DNA from: Bradyrhizobium altum
GTDB taxonomy: Bacteria; Pseudomonadota; Alphaproteobacteria; Rhizobiales; Xanthobacteraceae
DNA length: 50,824 bases
Reading direction: 5' to 3'
NCBI RefSeq assembly: GCF_020889705.1
Contig: NZ_JACMYP010000027.1
Span: 1 to 50,824, forward strand
Shown: in pieces, positions 16,519-24,219 of the stretch
Layout of the letters: the number at the start of each line of letters is the position of its first letter
Position numbering within the stretch: position 1 is the stretch's first letter
The notes under the pieces: model-generated
Databases searched by the model: none
The model's input: only the letters and a program-made list of their open reading frames with translations
What the model was told of the DNA's origin: nothing
Made by a program: the position numbers and the translations under genes

Positions 16519-17476
16519 TATAGATGCTCCTGCCCTTCTGCGTTGCCTCCAACACCTCATCCATGCCGATCAGCGAGAGATATTCGTTCCAGGACTTCGG
16601 GCTGTAAAAATAGCGGTCGAGATATTCCTGCATGCCCTTCACGGGATCCGCGTTGACCTGCGCCACATAGGCTTCCATGTGCCGCATCATCGGCTCATAG
16701 AGGCCGTAGCACTCGTGCGGCGCCGATCCGTAGGGAACCTCGACCACGGCATCGACGCAGAAGAAGGGAATTTTCGTCTGGTCCGGCGCGCGCCGAATCT
16801 GGTCGTTCGAGACGATCCGCTCGGTCGTGAGGATCACGCTGTTGGCAGCGAGCGCGAGATCGATGTCCATGAATTGCAGGCCGTCGATCTGGGCGTTGCC
16901 GTAGGGGTCGCAGCGCTGGACGTGGATCAGCGCGACGTCGGGGTTGAGCGCGGGGACCAGCAGCAGCTTCTCGCCCGTGAACGGACAATCGATCTGCTTG
17001 GCTTCGGGACGCTGACCAACGATATCCGACCCCAGCATGGCGCGGGTCGGCAGGAACGGAACACCCATGCCGCCGGCGCGAAAGCGCATGCCGACAGCCA
17101 TGTGGCTCCATTCCTCATAGCGCTTGCCGCCATTTTCCACGTGATGCCGCATCACCTTGGACAGACCCCAGAGAATCCCCTGGGCGAACCAGCTGGTGAC
17201 GACGTGGTTCGCGATGCCGGATCCGAACACGAGGTCGCCGTCCGTCGAGACGATGCAGCGCGAAATCGAAAGGTCCTTGCGATGCTGGCGGATCAGCTCC
17301 CAGAGCAGCGCCATCGGCGTGCGGGACATGGTCGACCCGCCAATACCCACTTTCATGCCATCTTGGACGAAGCCTGCCGCTTCCTCGAGCGACACCACCT
17401 TTTCGCGCAGGCTGCGGTTGCGCTGCGCCATCTTCTCTCTGAGCCGCGTGTACGGCTCCACCAGGGTATCCGGCAA
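16511..17476 (-). CDS. CoA-transferase family subunit A (GctA/IpdA-like)
   Basis: This 321-residue alpha subunit has the CoA-binding glycine loop VQDGMKVGIGGSTMSRTP near residue 40, and later segments LVPALNPDVALIHVQRCDPYGNAQIDG typical of the family. The start is TTG at 17476, placed five bases after a perfect AGGAGG. The nearby ATG at 17481 is in another frame and would not give this protein. It is first in a four-gene operon (A, B, LLM oxidoreductase, M20 deacylase) downstream of the promoter and operator at 17541-17575. Whether it is a true transferase or an IpdAB-like C-C hydrolase is open. Confidence 0.88.
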   Translation of the reverse strand: MPDTLVEPYTRLREKMAQRNRSLREKVVSLEEAAGFVQDGMKVGIGGSTMSRTPMALLWELIRQHRKDLSISRCIVSTDGDLVFGSGIANHVVTSWFAQGILWGLSKVMRHHVENGGKRYEEWSHMAVGMRFRAGGMGVPFLPTRAMLGSDIVGQRPEAKQIDCPFTGEKLLLVPALNPDVALIHVQRCDPYGNAQIDGLQFMDIDLALAANSVILTTERIVSNDQIRRAPDQTKIPFFCVDAVVEVPYGSAPHECYGLYEPMMRHMEAYVAQVNADPVKGMQEYLDRYFYSPKSWNEYLSLIGMDEVLEATQKGRSIYND

Positions 17477-17540
17477 AACATCCTCCTTGTCGGCAACTGG
17501 CAGCGGCTGAGGAGCGAACCGCAGGCCCTTCCTGCCAATT

Positions 17541-17575
17541 GGACCTATCGTACTAATGTTAGTCCCATACGTCTA
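17541..17575 (-). promoter_or_regulatory. Predicted promoter and operator of the CoA-transferase operon
   Basis: On the minus strand TAGACG (17575-17570), 17 bases, then TACGAT (17552-17547). The spacer and -10 fall in a 25-base dyad (17541-17565) with ends GGAC and GTCC. Its core CTATCGTACTAATGTTAG, read on the opposite strand, matches the pxpA-promoter site CTATCATTAGTAAGACAA at 14 of 18 positions. It is the closest pair of sites in the locus. Confidence 0.6.
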
Positions 17576-18257
17576 GCAGAATCTTCGCGACGGCCAATCG
17601 TGGCGGATACAGCAGCCGCGACATGCCATGGCGAAGGGGCCATCGAAGGACCGCAGCAGTCCTTGCCGCGAGAGATGAGCTAATGCGTCCGGTGACTACT
17701 GCTCGGCGCGTCATCGCCGCCCTTCAGCCGGATGGTTGAGAACATCCGAATCACCAGGCAGCTCGGCAAGGCTGACCATTCCTTGACGCGAAACAGGGCG
17801 AAGCACTTGAAATAGCGCTACGGCATCATTGTCCGCTTGGCGATCGCAAACCATGAGTCGAACGCGCGAGCTCGCTCATGTCTCAGATGATCCGCGATGG
17901 AAGACGACAGGTCGGCTGCACGTGAGACGAGCAGCGCGCACTATTCCAACTTGACGGTCCCGCCTATCACGGTTCCGGCTATCAGCTACGCGAGCGGACG
18001 GAACTGCCGCATGGTTGACCTGGCCAGCTCAAAATGTCGGCTCGAAGCGGAGTGTATTAGGACCATAGGCCGATAGATAGGATGTCCTGCCCAGTTCACG
18101 GCTCTTGGCACAGATCGTGCTTATGAGCCAACGTCACTTTCGAAAGCATCGCCATGCAGCGCCCTGCTTCCACAGCGATCACCCGGTTGAAGTGGCCCCG
18201 CCTGGTGCCGCAGCGGGCGCACAGGCGTCAACAAGAACCAACAAGAGAGGATGGACC
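17576..18257. other. Gap of about 680 bases without a recognisable gene
   Basis: Between the CoA-transferase promoter and the acetamidase-like gene I find no open frame with family resemblance, no tRNA and no repeat. Several short frames are interrupted by stops. It may hold decayed coding sequence, but I cannot assign it to a family. It marks the left edge of the coherent F420 locus. Confidence 0.5.
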
Positions 18258-19043
18258 GTGGAGCATTATCTTACCTCGACACCAGATCATCTTCATTGGG
18301 GACTGTGGGATGGTCGGCTCAGTCCCGTCATCAGAATAGCGTCCGGTGATCGGGTGACGATCGAAACGCTATCGGCCGAGCCGGATGAAGCGTTCGATCT
18401 CGTGAGCGACCTGGTCGAACCGCTTGGCTGCAGCGACATCCCCGCGTCCCACGTAGCCGCACCGCGGCTATTGACCGGACCGATCCATATCGAGGGCGCC
18501 GAACCGGGTGACGTGCTCGAGGTTCGTGTCCTCGATGTCCGCTTGCGATCGGACTGGGGTTGGAACATGAGGGCCCCGACGAGCGCTGCGCGGGAAACCT
18601 CATTGGACTTTTGCTGCCGGCATGTCCCGCTCGATCGCGCGCGCAATATCGCGCGCCTGCCCTGGGGACGGGAGCTGAGGTTGTCGCCGTGCTTTGGCAA
18701 CTTTGGTGTCGCGCCGCCGGCGAACTGGGACCCCCGCAAGCCGAACGAAGCGAACGGTTTCAGCGGGCGCATCGACAACAGGGATCTCGGCGTCGGATGC
18801 ACCGCCTATTTCCCGATCTTCGTCGCAGGCGCATTGTTCTCGGCGGGTCATGGTCATGCGTTGCTCGACGATGGGGCTGCGCACCTCTCCGCCATCGAAA
18901 CTGCGCTCGCCGGTACGTTCGAATTTCACATTCGCCGCAATCTGCATCTTGCCACCCCTCGGGTCGAGACCGCATCCGCGTCGGCCAGCTCATCGACCGT
19001 CAATGCGCATGCACCGCAAGGCCGCAGCCAACGCACGAACTAA
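18258..19043 (+). CDS. Acetamidase/formamidase-like protein, C-terminus degraded
   Basis: The first 235 or so residues match the acetamidase/formamidase (FmdA/AmdA) family, which hydrolyses short amides to acid and ammonia: LHWGLWDGRLSPVIRIASGD at the start, PIHIEGAEPGDVLEVRVLDV (about residues 75-95), RIDNRDLGVGCTAYFPIFVAGALFSAGHGHALLDDG (about 175-210). Family proteins continue for about 50-60 more residues. Here the end (SASASSSTVNAHAPQGRSQRTN) is low-complexity and unrelated, so the gene looks truncated or frame-shifted. GTG 18258 is chosen as start because AGAGAGG lies seven bases upstream. ATG 18105 would add an unrelated leader. It may be inactive. Confidence 0.75.
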   Translation: MEHYLTSTPDHLHWGLWDGRLSPVIRIASGDRVTIETLSAEPDEAFDLVSDLVEPLGCSDIPASHVAAPRLLTGPIHIEGAEPGDVLEVRVLDVRLRSDWGWNMRAPTSAARETSLDFCCRHVPLDRARNIARLPWGRELRLSPCFGNFGVAPPANWDPRKPNEANGFSGRIDNRDLGVGCTAYFPIFVAGALFSAGHGHALLDDGAAHLSAIETALAGTFEFHIRRNLHLATPRVETASASASSSTVNAHAPQGRSQRTN

Positions 19044-19099
19044 TGCTGCACGCCGCGCACAGCGCCTTGGCTCATCGTCGCCCGTGCAAATGACACCGT

Positions 19100-20131
19100 C
19101 TATTGCTGCTGCAACGCCCGCTCGACGATAGCCACGGCTTCCGGAGGAGCCTTGGCCTTCCACATTGCGATTGGTGCCGACGCACCTTGCTTGAGCGCGG
19201 CGAGAACGGGAGCCGGCGCCGGCTCTGCGATCTCAACCCCGTTGGCGCGCATGCGCACATAATTCTCGGCTGTGCGATTGGCCAGAAGCTGGAACTGGCT
19301 TTGTTCCGTCTCGGCAGCCACCTGCATCACCTGGCGTTGAACCGATTCCGGCAGCGCGTCAAAGGCATCGGCCCTTACAAAGGCAATCGAGATCGGGATC
19401 GCGTAGTTGATCGCCGTGAAATGAGTTAGATCCTGCCAGAGCTTTCGGCCGGCCCCGCCGTCGCCCGACGTCAGGATGGCATTCAGCTCATGGCTTTTTA
19501 CCTTGGCGATTGCCTCGTTGAACGGAAGATACTCCGCCGTTGCACCGACCGCGCGCATCACCTCGGCCGAATTGTAGTCATACGTCCGCGCGGCAATGGA
19601 TCGCAGGTCCGCCGGCGTCGAGATTGGCTGGACGCTCCAGAGGCCGGTGGACGGCCAAATGGTGATGTACAGGAGCTTGAGGCCCTGCGCGGCCAACGCC
19701 TTCTCATAGAGTGGCCGCGCGCGCTCGTTGATGGTCCGCGCCGCCTCGATGGACTGGACAACAAACGGCAGCGACGGCAGACCAAATATCGGATCGGACG
19801 CTTCGAGCGGCCCCGCAAATGCGTCGCCACCGGCAATCCGTCCCTCTTGGGCCGCGCGCAACATTTCGCCGGAGCTGATCTTCAACTCGTTATCGAACGC
19901 ATTGCGGACCGTAACATACCCGTTCGTCTGCGCGGACACGAGCTCAGCGAACTTTGCCAAGCCAACTCCCGAGATATTGCTTCGAGGATATTCCGTCGCC
20001 ATTTGCCACGCCACTTGAGCGGACGCAGGTAGGCTGAAGATGACCATCGATACGATGAGAAGCGCCGCCATGGCAGAGCGCAGACCGGCCCAACTGGTCG
20101 ACCAAGGCAAATCGGAATCGGAATCGAGCAC
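19100..20131 (-). CDS. TRAP transporter solute-binding protein (DctP family)
   Basis: This 343-residue protein has an N-terminal signal (hydrophobic AALLIVSMVIFSLPASAQ, about residues 22-39) and the DctP-type binding domain (WQMATEYPRSNISGVGLAKFAELV, MLRAAQEGRIAGGDAFAG, GLKLLYITIWPSTGLWSVQPI). It would bind a small carboxylate or related solute in the periplasm and hand it to DctQ and DctM membrane subunits. Neither is in the window, so the partner is encoded elsewhere or the protein has another role. It is convergent with the acetamidase-like gene and shares direction with the aldolase upstream, with a 94-base gap. Confidence 0.88.
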   Translation of the reverse strand: MLDSDSDLPWSTSWAGLRSAMAALLIVSMVIFSLPASAQVAWQMATEYPRSNISGVGLAKFAELVSAQTNGYVTVRNAFDNELKISSGEMLRAAQEGRIAGGDAFAGPLEASDPIFGLPSLPFVVQSIEAARTINERARPLYEKALAAQGLKLLYITIWPSTGLWSVQPISTPADLRSIAARTYDYNSAEVMRAVGATAEYLPFNEAIAKVKSHELNAILTSGDGGAGRKLWQDLTHFTAINYAIPISIAFVRADAFDALPESVQRQVMQVAAETEQSQFQLLANRTAENYVRMRANGVEIAEPAPAPVLAALKQGASAPIAMWKAKAPPEAVAIVERALQQQ

Positions 20132-20225
20132 CGGATATGTCCCGCAAGTACAGTTTGACTTCGATCAGTCTTGCTTATGCTGACGGGGCCGTCAAACATG
20201 CCGTCCTAGACCGGCGCAGTGCCTG

Positions 20226-20954
20226 TCATCGCTTGCCGCTACGCCGCTTCTCGGCGCGGCGCGGCGCCGCCTTTGTCGTCGCACGGGCCTTGTTCGGCTT
20301 TGGCATCTGCAACCCGTAGGCGGAGAACCCCTTTGCGGTGTCGGCGATCTCCTCGTCGCTCAGGATGATCCACGAGTCGAGCGCAAGCGAGAGGTAGTAT
20401 TGCCGCGCGAGGGTCTCGAGCTCGACCGCGAGCCACATCGCCTTGTCGAGATTGGCGCCGAGCGCGATCATGCCGTGATTGGCGAGCAGGCAGCCATTGC
20501 GACCCTCCAGCGCAGCGATCGCGTGATCGGACAATTCCTTGGTGCCGTAGCGCGCATAGCCGGCGCAGCGGATGTCGGTGCCGCCGAATGCCGCTATCAT
20601 GTAGTGGCAGGCCAGGATCGGCTTGCGCGCGATCGCAAGCACGGTCGCATAAGTCGAGTGGGTATGGACGATGGCGCCGACATCGGGCCGGGCGCGCGTG
20701 ATGTCGAGATGAAAGCGCCATTCGGTGGAGGGCCGCAGCGGCCCCTCCCACGCGCCATCGTCGCCCTCGAGCGACATCGACGCGATCATCTCCGGCTTCA
20801 TCGAATCATACGGGGTCGCCGAGGGCGTGATCAGCATCCTGTCCTTGTAGCGGGCGGAGATGTTGCCTGATGTCCCCTGGTTGAGACCCGACGCATTCAT
20901 CCATCGGCACTTGGCAATGATCGCCTCGCGCAATTGTCGTTCCTCACCGGTCAT
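20226..20954 (-). CDS. Class II aldolase/adducin family protein (fuculose-phosphate aldolase type)
   Basis: This 242-residue enzyme resembles L-fuculose-1-phosphate aldolase: GTSGNISAR near residue 30, the acidic residue in PSTEWRFHLDI (about 75-85), and zinc histidines in IVHTHSTYATVLA and LLANHGMIALG. These enzymes split sugar phosphates or related 3-hydroxy acids by zinc-assisted aldol cleavage, and some relatives are decarboxylases or epimerases. ATG 20954 (MTGEERQLREAI) is preferred. The frame is open to 20996 but the added residues are not family-like. The C-terminus is lysine- and arginine-rich, without domain resemblance. Substrate unknown. Confidence 0.85.
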   Translation of the reverse strand: MTGEERQLREAIIAKCRWMNASGLNQGTSGNISARYKDRMLITPSATPYDSMKPEMIASMSLEGDDGAWEGPLRPSTEWRFHLDITRARPDVGAIVHTHSTYATVLAIARKPILACHYMIAAFGGTDIRCAGYARYGTKELSDHAIAALEGRNGCLLANHGMIALGANLDKAMWLAVELETLARQYYLSLALDSWIILSDEEIADTAKGFSAYGLQMPKPNKARATTKAAPRRAEKRRSGKR

Positions 20955-21074
20955 ACGGACTGCCTTTCTCTTCAGCACGAATTGCCTCTTCAGCACGGAT
21001 TGCGTGGCGGCTCGCCGATGTCTTGCACCGCCAACCGTCCTCTTTACTCTGGACCAGCGTAGGACCTCGCCGCT

Positions 21075-22622
21075 TCATCCCTTCTCGGCGGAGAGGAACA
21101 GGCGATAGGCCGGGTTCTCGCTCTCGTTCCAGTAGGGATAGCCGAGCGCATCGAGCGCCTGAACGAACCGCGCGCGCTCCGAAGGCTTGACCTCGATGCC
21201 TGCCAGGATACGTCCGTAGTCGGCGCCATGATTCCGGTAGTGAAACAGCGAAATGTTCCAGTCGGGCGCCAGGCTCTCGAGGAATTTCAGCACCGCGCCG
21301 GGACGCTCGGGAAACTCGAAGCGGTAGATCACCTCGTCCCTGAGAAGCGGCGCGCGACCACCCACCATGTAGCGGACATGGTCCTTGGCCATCTCGTTCT
21401 CGCTCAGATCCAGGATCGGATAGCCCTCGCGCCGGAGCAACTCCATGACTTCCCGCTTCTCGGCCTCGCCACGGCTCAGCGCGATACCGACAAAGAGTTG
21501 CGCCGGCGCGGTGGTCTCGGCAAAGCGGTAGTTGAATTCCGTAATGGCCCGCGAGCCGAGAATGCGGATGAAGTGCCGATAGCTGCCCGGCTTCTCCGGC
21601 ACGGTCACTGCAAGCAGCGCCTCCCGATGTTCGCCGACCTCGGCACGATCGGCAATGGTGCGCAGCCGGTCGAAATTCAGATTGGCGCCGCTGTTGACGG
21701 CAATCAGGCTTCCGTCGCTCAGCGCGCCGCGCTCGGCGTAGGCCTTGAGGCCGGCGAGCGCCAATGCCCCGGAGGGCTCGGCAACCGATCGCACGTCGTC
21801 GAAGATATCCTTGATGGCCGCGCACATGGCGTCGGTGTCCACGGTGACGACCTCGTCGAGCAGGTCGCGGCAGAGCCGGAACGTCTCCGCTCCAACCTTG
21901 CGGACCGCGACGCCGTCGGCGAACAGTCCGACCTGATCCAGCGCGACAACGTTACCCTTGGCGAGCGCGGCCGCCATCGAGGCAGCGTCAGCCGGCTCCA
22001 CCCCGACGACCTTGATCGAGGGGTTGAGGAATTTCACGAAAGCGGCGACGCCGGCCGCCAGCCCGCCCCCGCCGATCGGCACGAAGATCGCCTCGATCGG
22101 ATCGGGATGCTGGCGCAGGATTTCCATCCCGACGGTCCCCTGGCCGGCAATCACATCAGGGTCGTCGAACGGATGCACGAAGGTCAGGCCGCGCGCGACC
22201 TCGATCTCCCTGGCCTTGGTTTGCGCATCGTCGAACGTGTCGCCATGCAGCACGACGTCGCCGCCCAAACGCCGGACGGCTTCGACCTTGATCGCGGGCG
22301 TCGTCCTCGGCATCACGATCGTCGCGGGAATGCCGAGCTTGCGCGCCGCCAGCGCCACACCCTGCGCATGGTTGCCCGCCGACGCGCAGATGACGCCCTG
22401 TCTTCGCTGCGCGTCCGGCAGCCTGACGATCTTGTTGTAGGCGCCGCGAAGCTTGAACGAGAAGATCGGCTGAAAATCCTCCCGCTTCAGCAAGACGGCG
22501 CGCGACAAGCGCTCCGAGAGCCGCGGCATCGAGTCGAGCGGCGTCTCGACCGCCACGTCGTAGACACGGGCGGTCAGGATGCGTTGGGCGTAGTCACGGA
22601 GCGCGTTGGCGGCAGTGGTCAT
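21075..22622 (-). CDS. ilvA: Threonine ammonia-lyase, biosynthetic type
   Basis: This 515-residue PLP enzyme deaminates threonine to 2-oxobutanoate, the first step of isoleucine synthesis. The PLP lysine is K57 in IFSFKLRGAYNKI. SAGNHAQGVALAA and the glycine loop PIGGGGLAAGV are present. The last 180 or so residues hold two ACT-like regulatory modules (ALLAVTVPEKPGSYRHFIRIL, and EVIYRFEFPERPGAVLKFLESL), as in feedback-inhibited IlvA of full length. Start ATG 22622 (MTTAANALRD) is taken; the frame is open to 22655. It is not obviously tied to the neighbouring catabolic genes. Confidence 0.92.
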   Translation of the reverse strand: MTTAANALRDYAQRILTARVYDVAVETPLDSMPRLSERLSRAVLLKREDFQPIFSFKLRGAYNKIVRLPDAQRRQGVICASAGNHAQGVALAARKLGIPATIVMPRTTPAIKVEAVRRLGGDVVLHGDTFDDAQTKAREIEVARGLTFVHPFDDPDVIAGQGTVGMEILRQHPDPIEAIFVPIGGGGLAAGVAAFVKFLNPSIKVVGVEPADAASMAAALAKGNVVALDQVGLFADGVAVRKVGAETFRLCRDLLDEVVTVDTDAMCAAIKDIFDDVRSVAEPSGALALAGLKAYAERGALSDGSLIAVNSGANLNFDRLRTIADRAEVGEHREALLAVTVPEKPGSYRHFIRILGSRAITEFNYRFAETTAPAQLFVGIALSRGEAEKREVMELLRREGYPILDLSENEMAKDHVRYMVGGRAPLLRDEVIYRFEFPERPGAVLKFLESLAPDWNISLFHYRNHGADYGRILAGIEVKPSERARFVQALDALGYPYWNESENPAYRLFLSAEKG

Positions 22623-23010
22623 CAGGTCGCTTCTGTCGATGGGGAGGCAATCCATATCGGTTGCACCTGCCCATCGTCGGCGCCGCCCTGGCGAGCAGAC
22701 GGCACGGAGCCGCCGCTACATCCAGCTCGAAGCATCGCATGACCGGAGGCACGAGTGAAGCGAAGACCGCCGGATCAATCGCCCGACCGAGCGCATATGA
22801 AGTCATCCGGGCCGTCGCAGGGGGCGCTGCCAAAATATCGAAAACAACCCCATGCAAAGTAGCCGGCGGCGGCCGGCGTCGACCGGGCAACTTGACACGT
22901 CGGGCAATTCAGGGATATATTTCTATTATTCCGAAATTGACCACGAGCGCCTGCAGCATCGCAGCTGAACCGGTGACCCAGCCAAAAATGCCGCCCTGGC
23001 GTTAACCGCT
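22623..23010. other. Intergenic stretch without recognisable gene
   Basis: 388 bases between ilvA and the M24 hydrolase gene, both on the minus strand. No frame with family resemblance, no RNA and no clear terminator is seen. The AT-richer part around 22910-22945 could hold the ilvA promoter, but no convincing -35/-10 pair stands out. Confidence 0.4.
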
Positions 23011-24201
23011 TCAAGCGATGAGACGCGACGAATTCCATCCCCGGCCGTGGTCTCCGGGCGCTTCCCAGCCCGATTCGGAGACGAGCAGCGTGTCCTCGAG
23101 CTTGATGTAGCCGCGCGCCGGGTGCAGCAGAGCGGTTTCGATCGAGATCACCATCCCGCATTCGAGCGGCCGGTCGGCGTCATACGGCGCGTAAGGTACC
23201 GGGCCGGTCGCGGTGAGGCGCGGCGCTTCGTGACTGACAAGCCCAATGCCGTGTGCGGTGAAGTCGAGCACGGCGCGATGCGGAGAAGCATTCACGGCCG
23301 CCTCGCCCGCGGCAATGATGCCGCCACCCAAGGCGCCCGGCCGGATTGCGCGCCGGGCCACCTGCTGGATGTCCTCGACCTGTTGCAGCAACTCGCGCAG
23401 CTCGCTGTCGGGCTCACCCAGAATACCCATGCGGCTGAGGTCGCCGATATAGCCCCGGTAGTTTCCGCCGGAATCGATCGAGATCACGTCGCCCTCTTCA
23501 AGACGCTGGTTCGACGGCGCGCGGTTATGGCTCTTGCCGCCGGCGATCAGGCAATATTCGAAGACGAGATCACGTTCCTGCTCCTCACGGCGCAGACGGG
23601 CGACGACGTCGTTCTTGGTCATGCCCGGCGCGCAGCCCTTGAACGTCGCCATCATCGCATCGACGACCCGTTCGGAAGCCTCTCTGATGAGATCCAGTTC
23701 CGCCGGTGACTTGACGGCACGAAGCCGTTCCAGCGTGAAATGGGCCTCGCGGACCTCGACGTGGCCAAGGCCGGCAAGCAGGTGATCCCTGGCGTCGGCC
23801 GGCAGGAAGCCGGCTTCGATGCCGACGCGCCTGGCGGAGCCCCCAAGTCTTCTCACATGTTCAATCGCGAGGCCGATCGCATCAATCGTTCCCCATGCGC
23901 CCGCTTTGACGGTCGGCGCCGATATCCGTCCGAGCTCATGCTCGAACTTTTCCATCCGGTTGCCGATGTAGGCGGAATTTTCAGGGTGCCCTTTCTGATA
24001 GACGAAGACAGGCAGATAGCGGCTCGTGCCAATTGCCTCCATGACGTCGAAGAAGAAGAAGCGATATCCACCGAGCAGGTACTGCACATTGTGACGCGAG
24101 GTGACGACCAGGATGTCGAGCCCCGCCTCATCCATCAGCCGATCGAGTTTTGCGGTATCGAACGGCGCCGCCGTTGCGACCATGTCGTGCGCATTGTCCA
24201 T
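23011..24201 (-). CDS. M24 family metallohydrolase (Xaa-Pro peptidase/creatinase type)
   Basis: This 396-residue pita-bread-fold protein has the family's metal-site segments: DSGGNYRGYIGDLSRMG (two aspartates), HGIGLVSHEAPRL (histidine), and glutamates in GMVISIETALLHP and YIKLEDTLLV. Relatives cleave Xaa-Pro dipeptides, creatine or related C-N bonds. The N-terminal domain (about 1-150) matches creatinase-type proteins. Start ATG 24201 (MDNAHDM) follows GGAAGG at a suitable distance; the in-frame start at 24216 is less likely. It is the last gene of a four-gene operon with an aromatic hydroxylase, hydrolase and transporter, 18 bases after the transporter stop, so a C-N cleaving role in that pathway is possible. 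Confidence 0.85.
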   Translation of the reverse strand: MDNAHDMVATAAPFDTAKLDRLMDEAGLDILVVTSRHNVQYLLGGYRFFFFDVMEAIGTSRYLPVFVYQKGHPENSAYIGNRMEKFEHELGRISAPTVKAGAWGTIDAIGLAIEHVRRLGGSARRVGIEAGFLPADARDHLLAGLGHVEVREAHFTLERLRAVKSPAELDLIREASERVVDAMMATFKGCAPGMTKNDVVARLRREEQERDLVFEYCLIAGGKSHNRAPSNQRLEEGDVISIDSGGNYRGYIGDLSRMGILGEPDSELRELLQQVEDIQQVARRAIRPGALGGGIIAAGEAAVNASPHRAVLDFTAHGIGLVSHEAPRLTATGPVPYAPYDADRPLECGMVISIETALLHPARGYIKLEDTLLVSESGWEAPGDHGRGWNSSRLIA

Positions 24202-24219
24202 GGTAGAACCTTCCATTTT

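Noticed and set aside
17576..18257. Possible decayed gene in the gap
   Set aside because: Short frames were examined, but none shows a family match that I can support.
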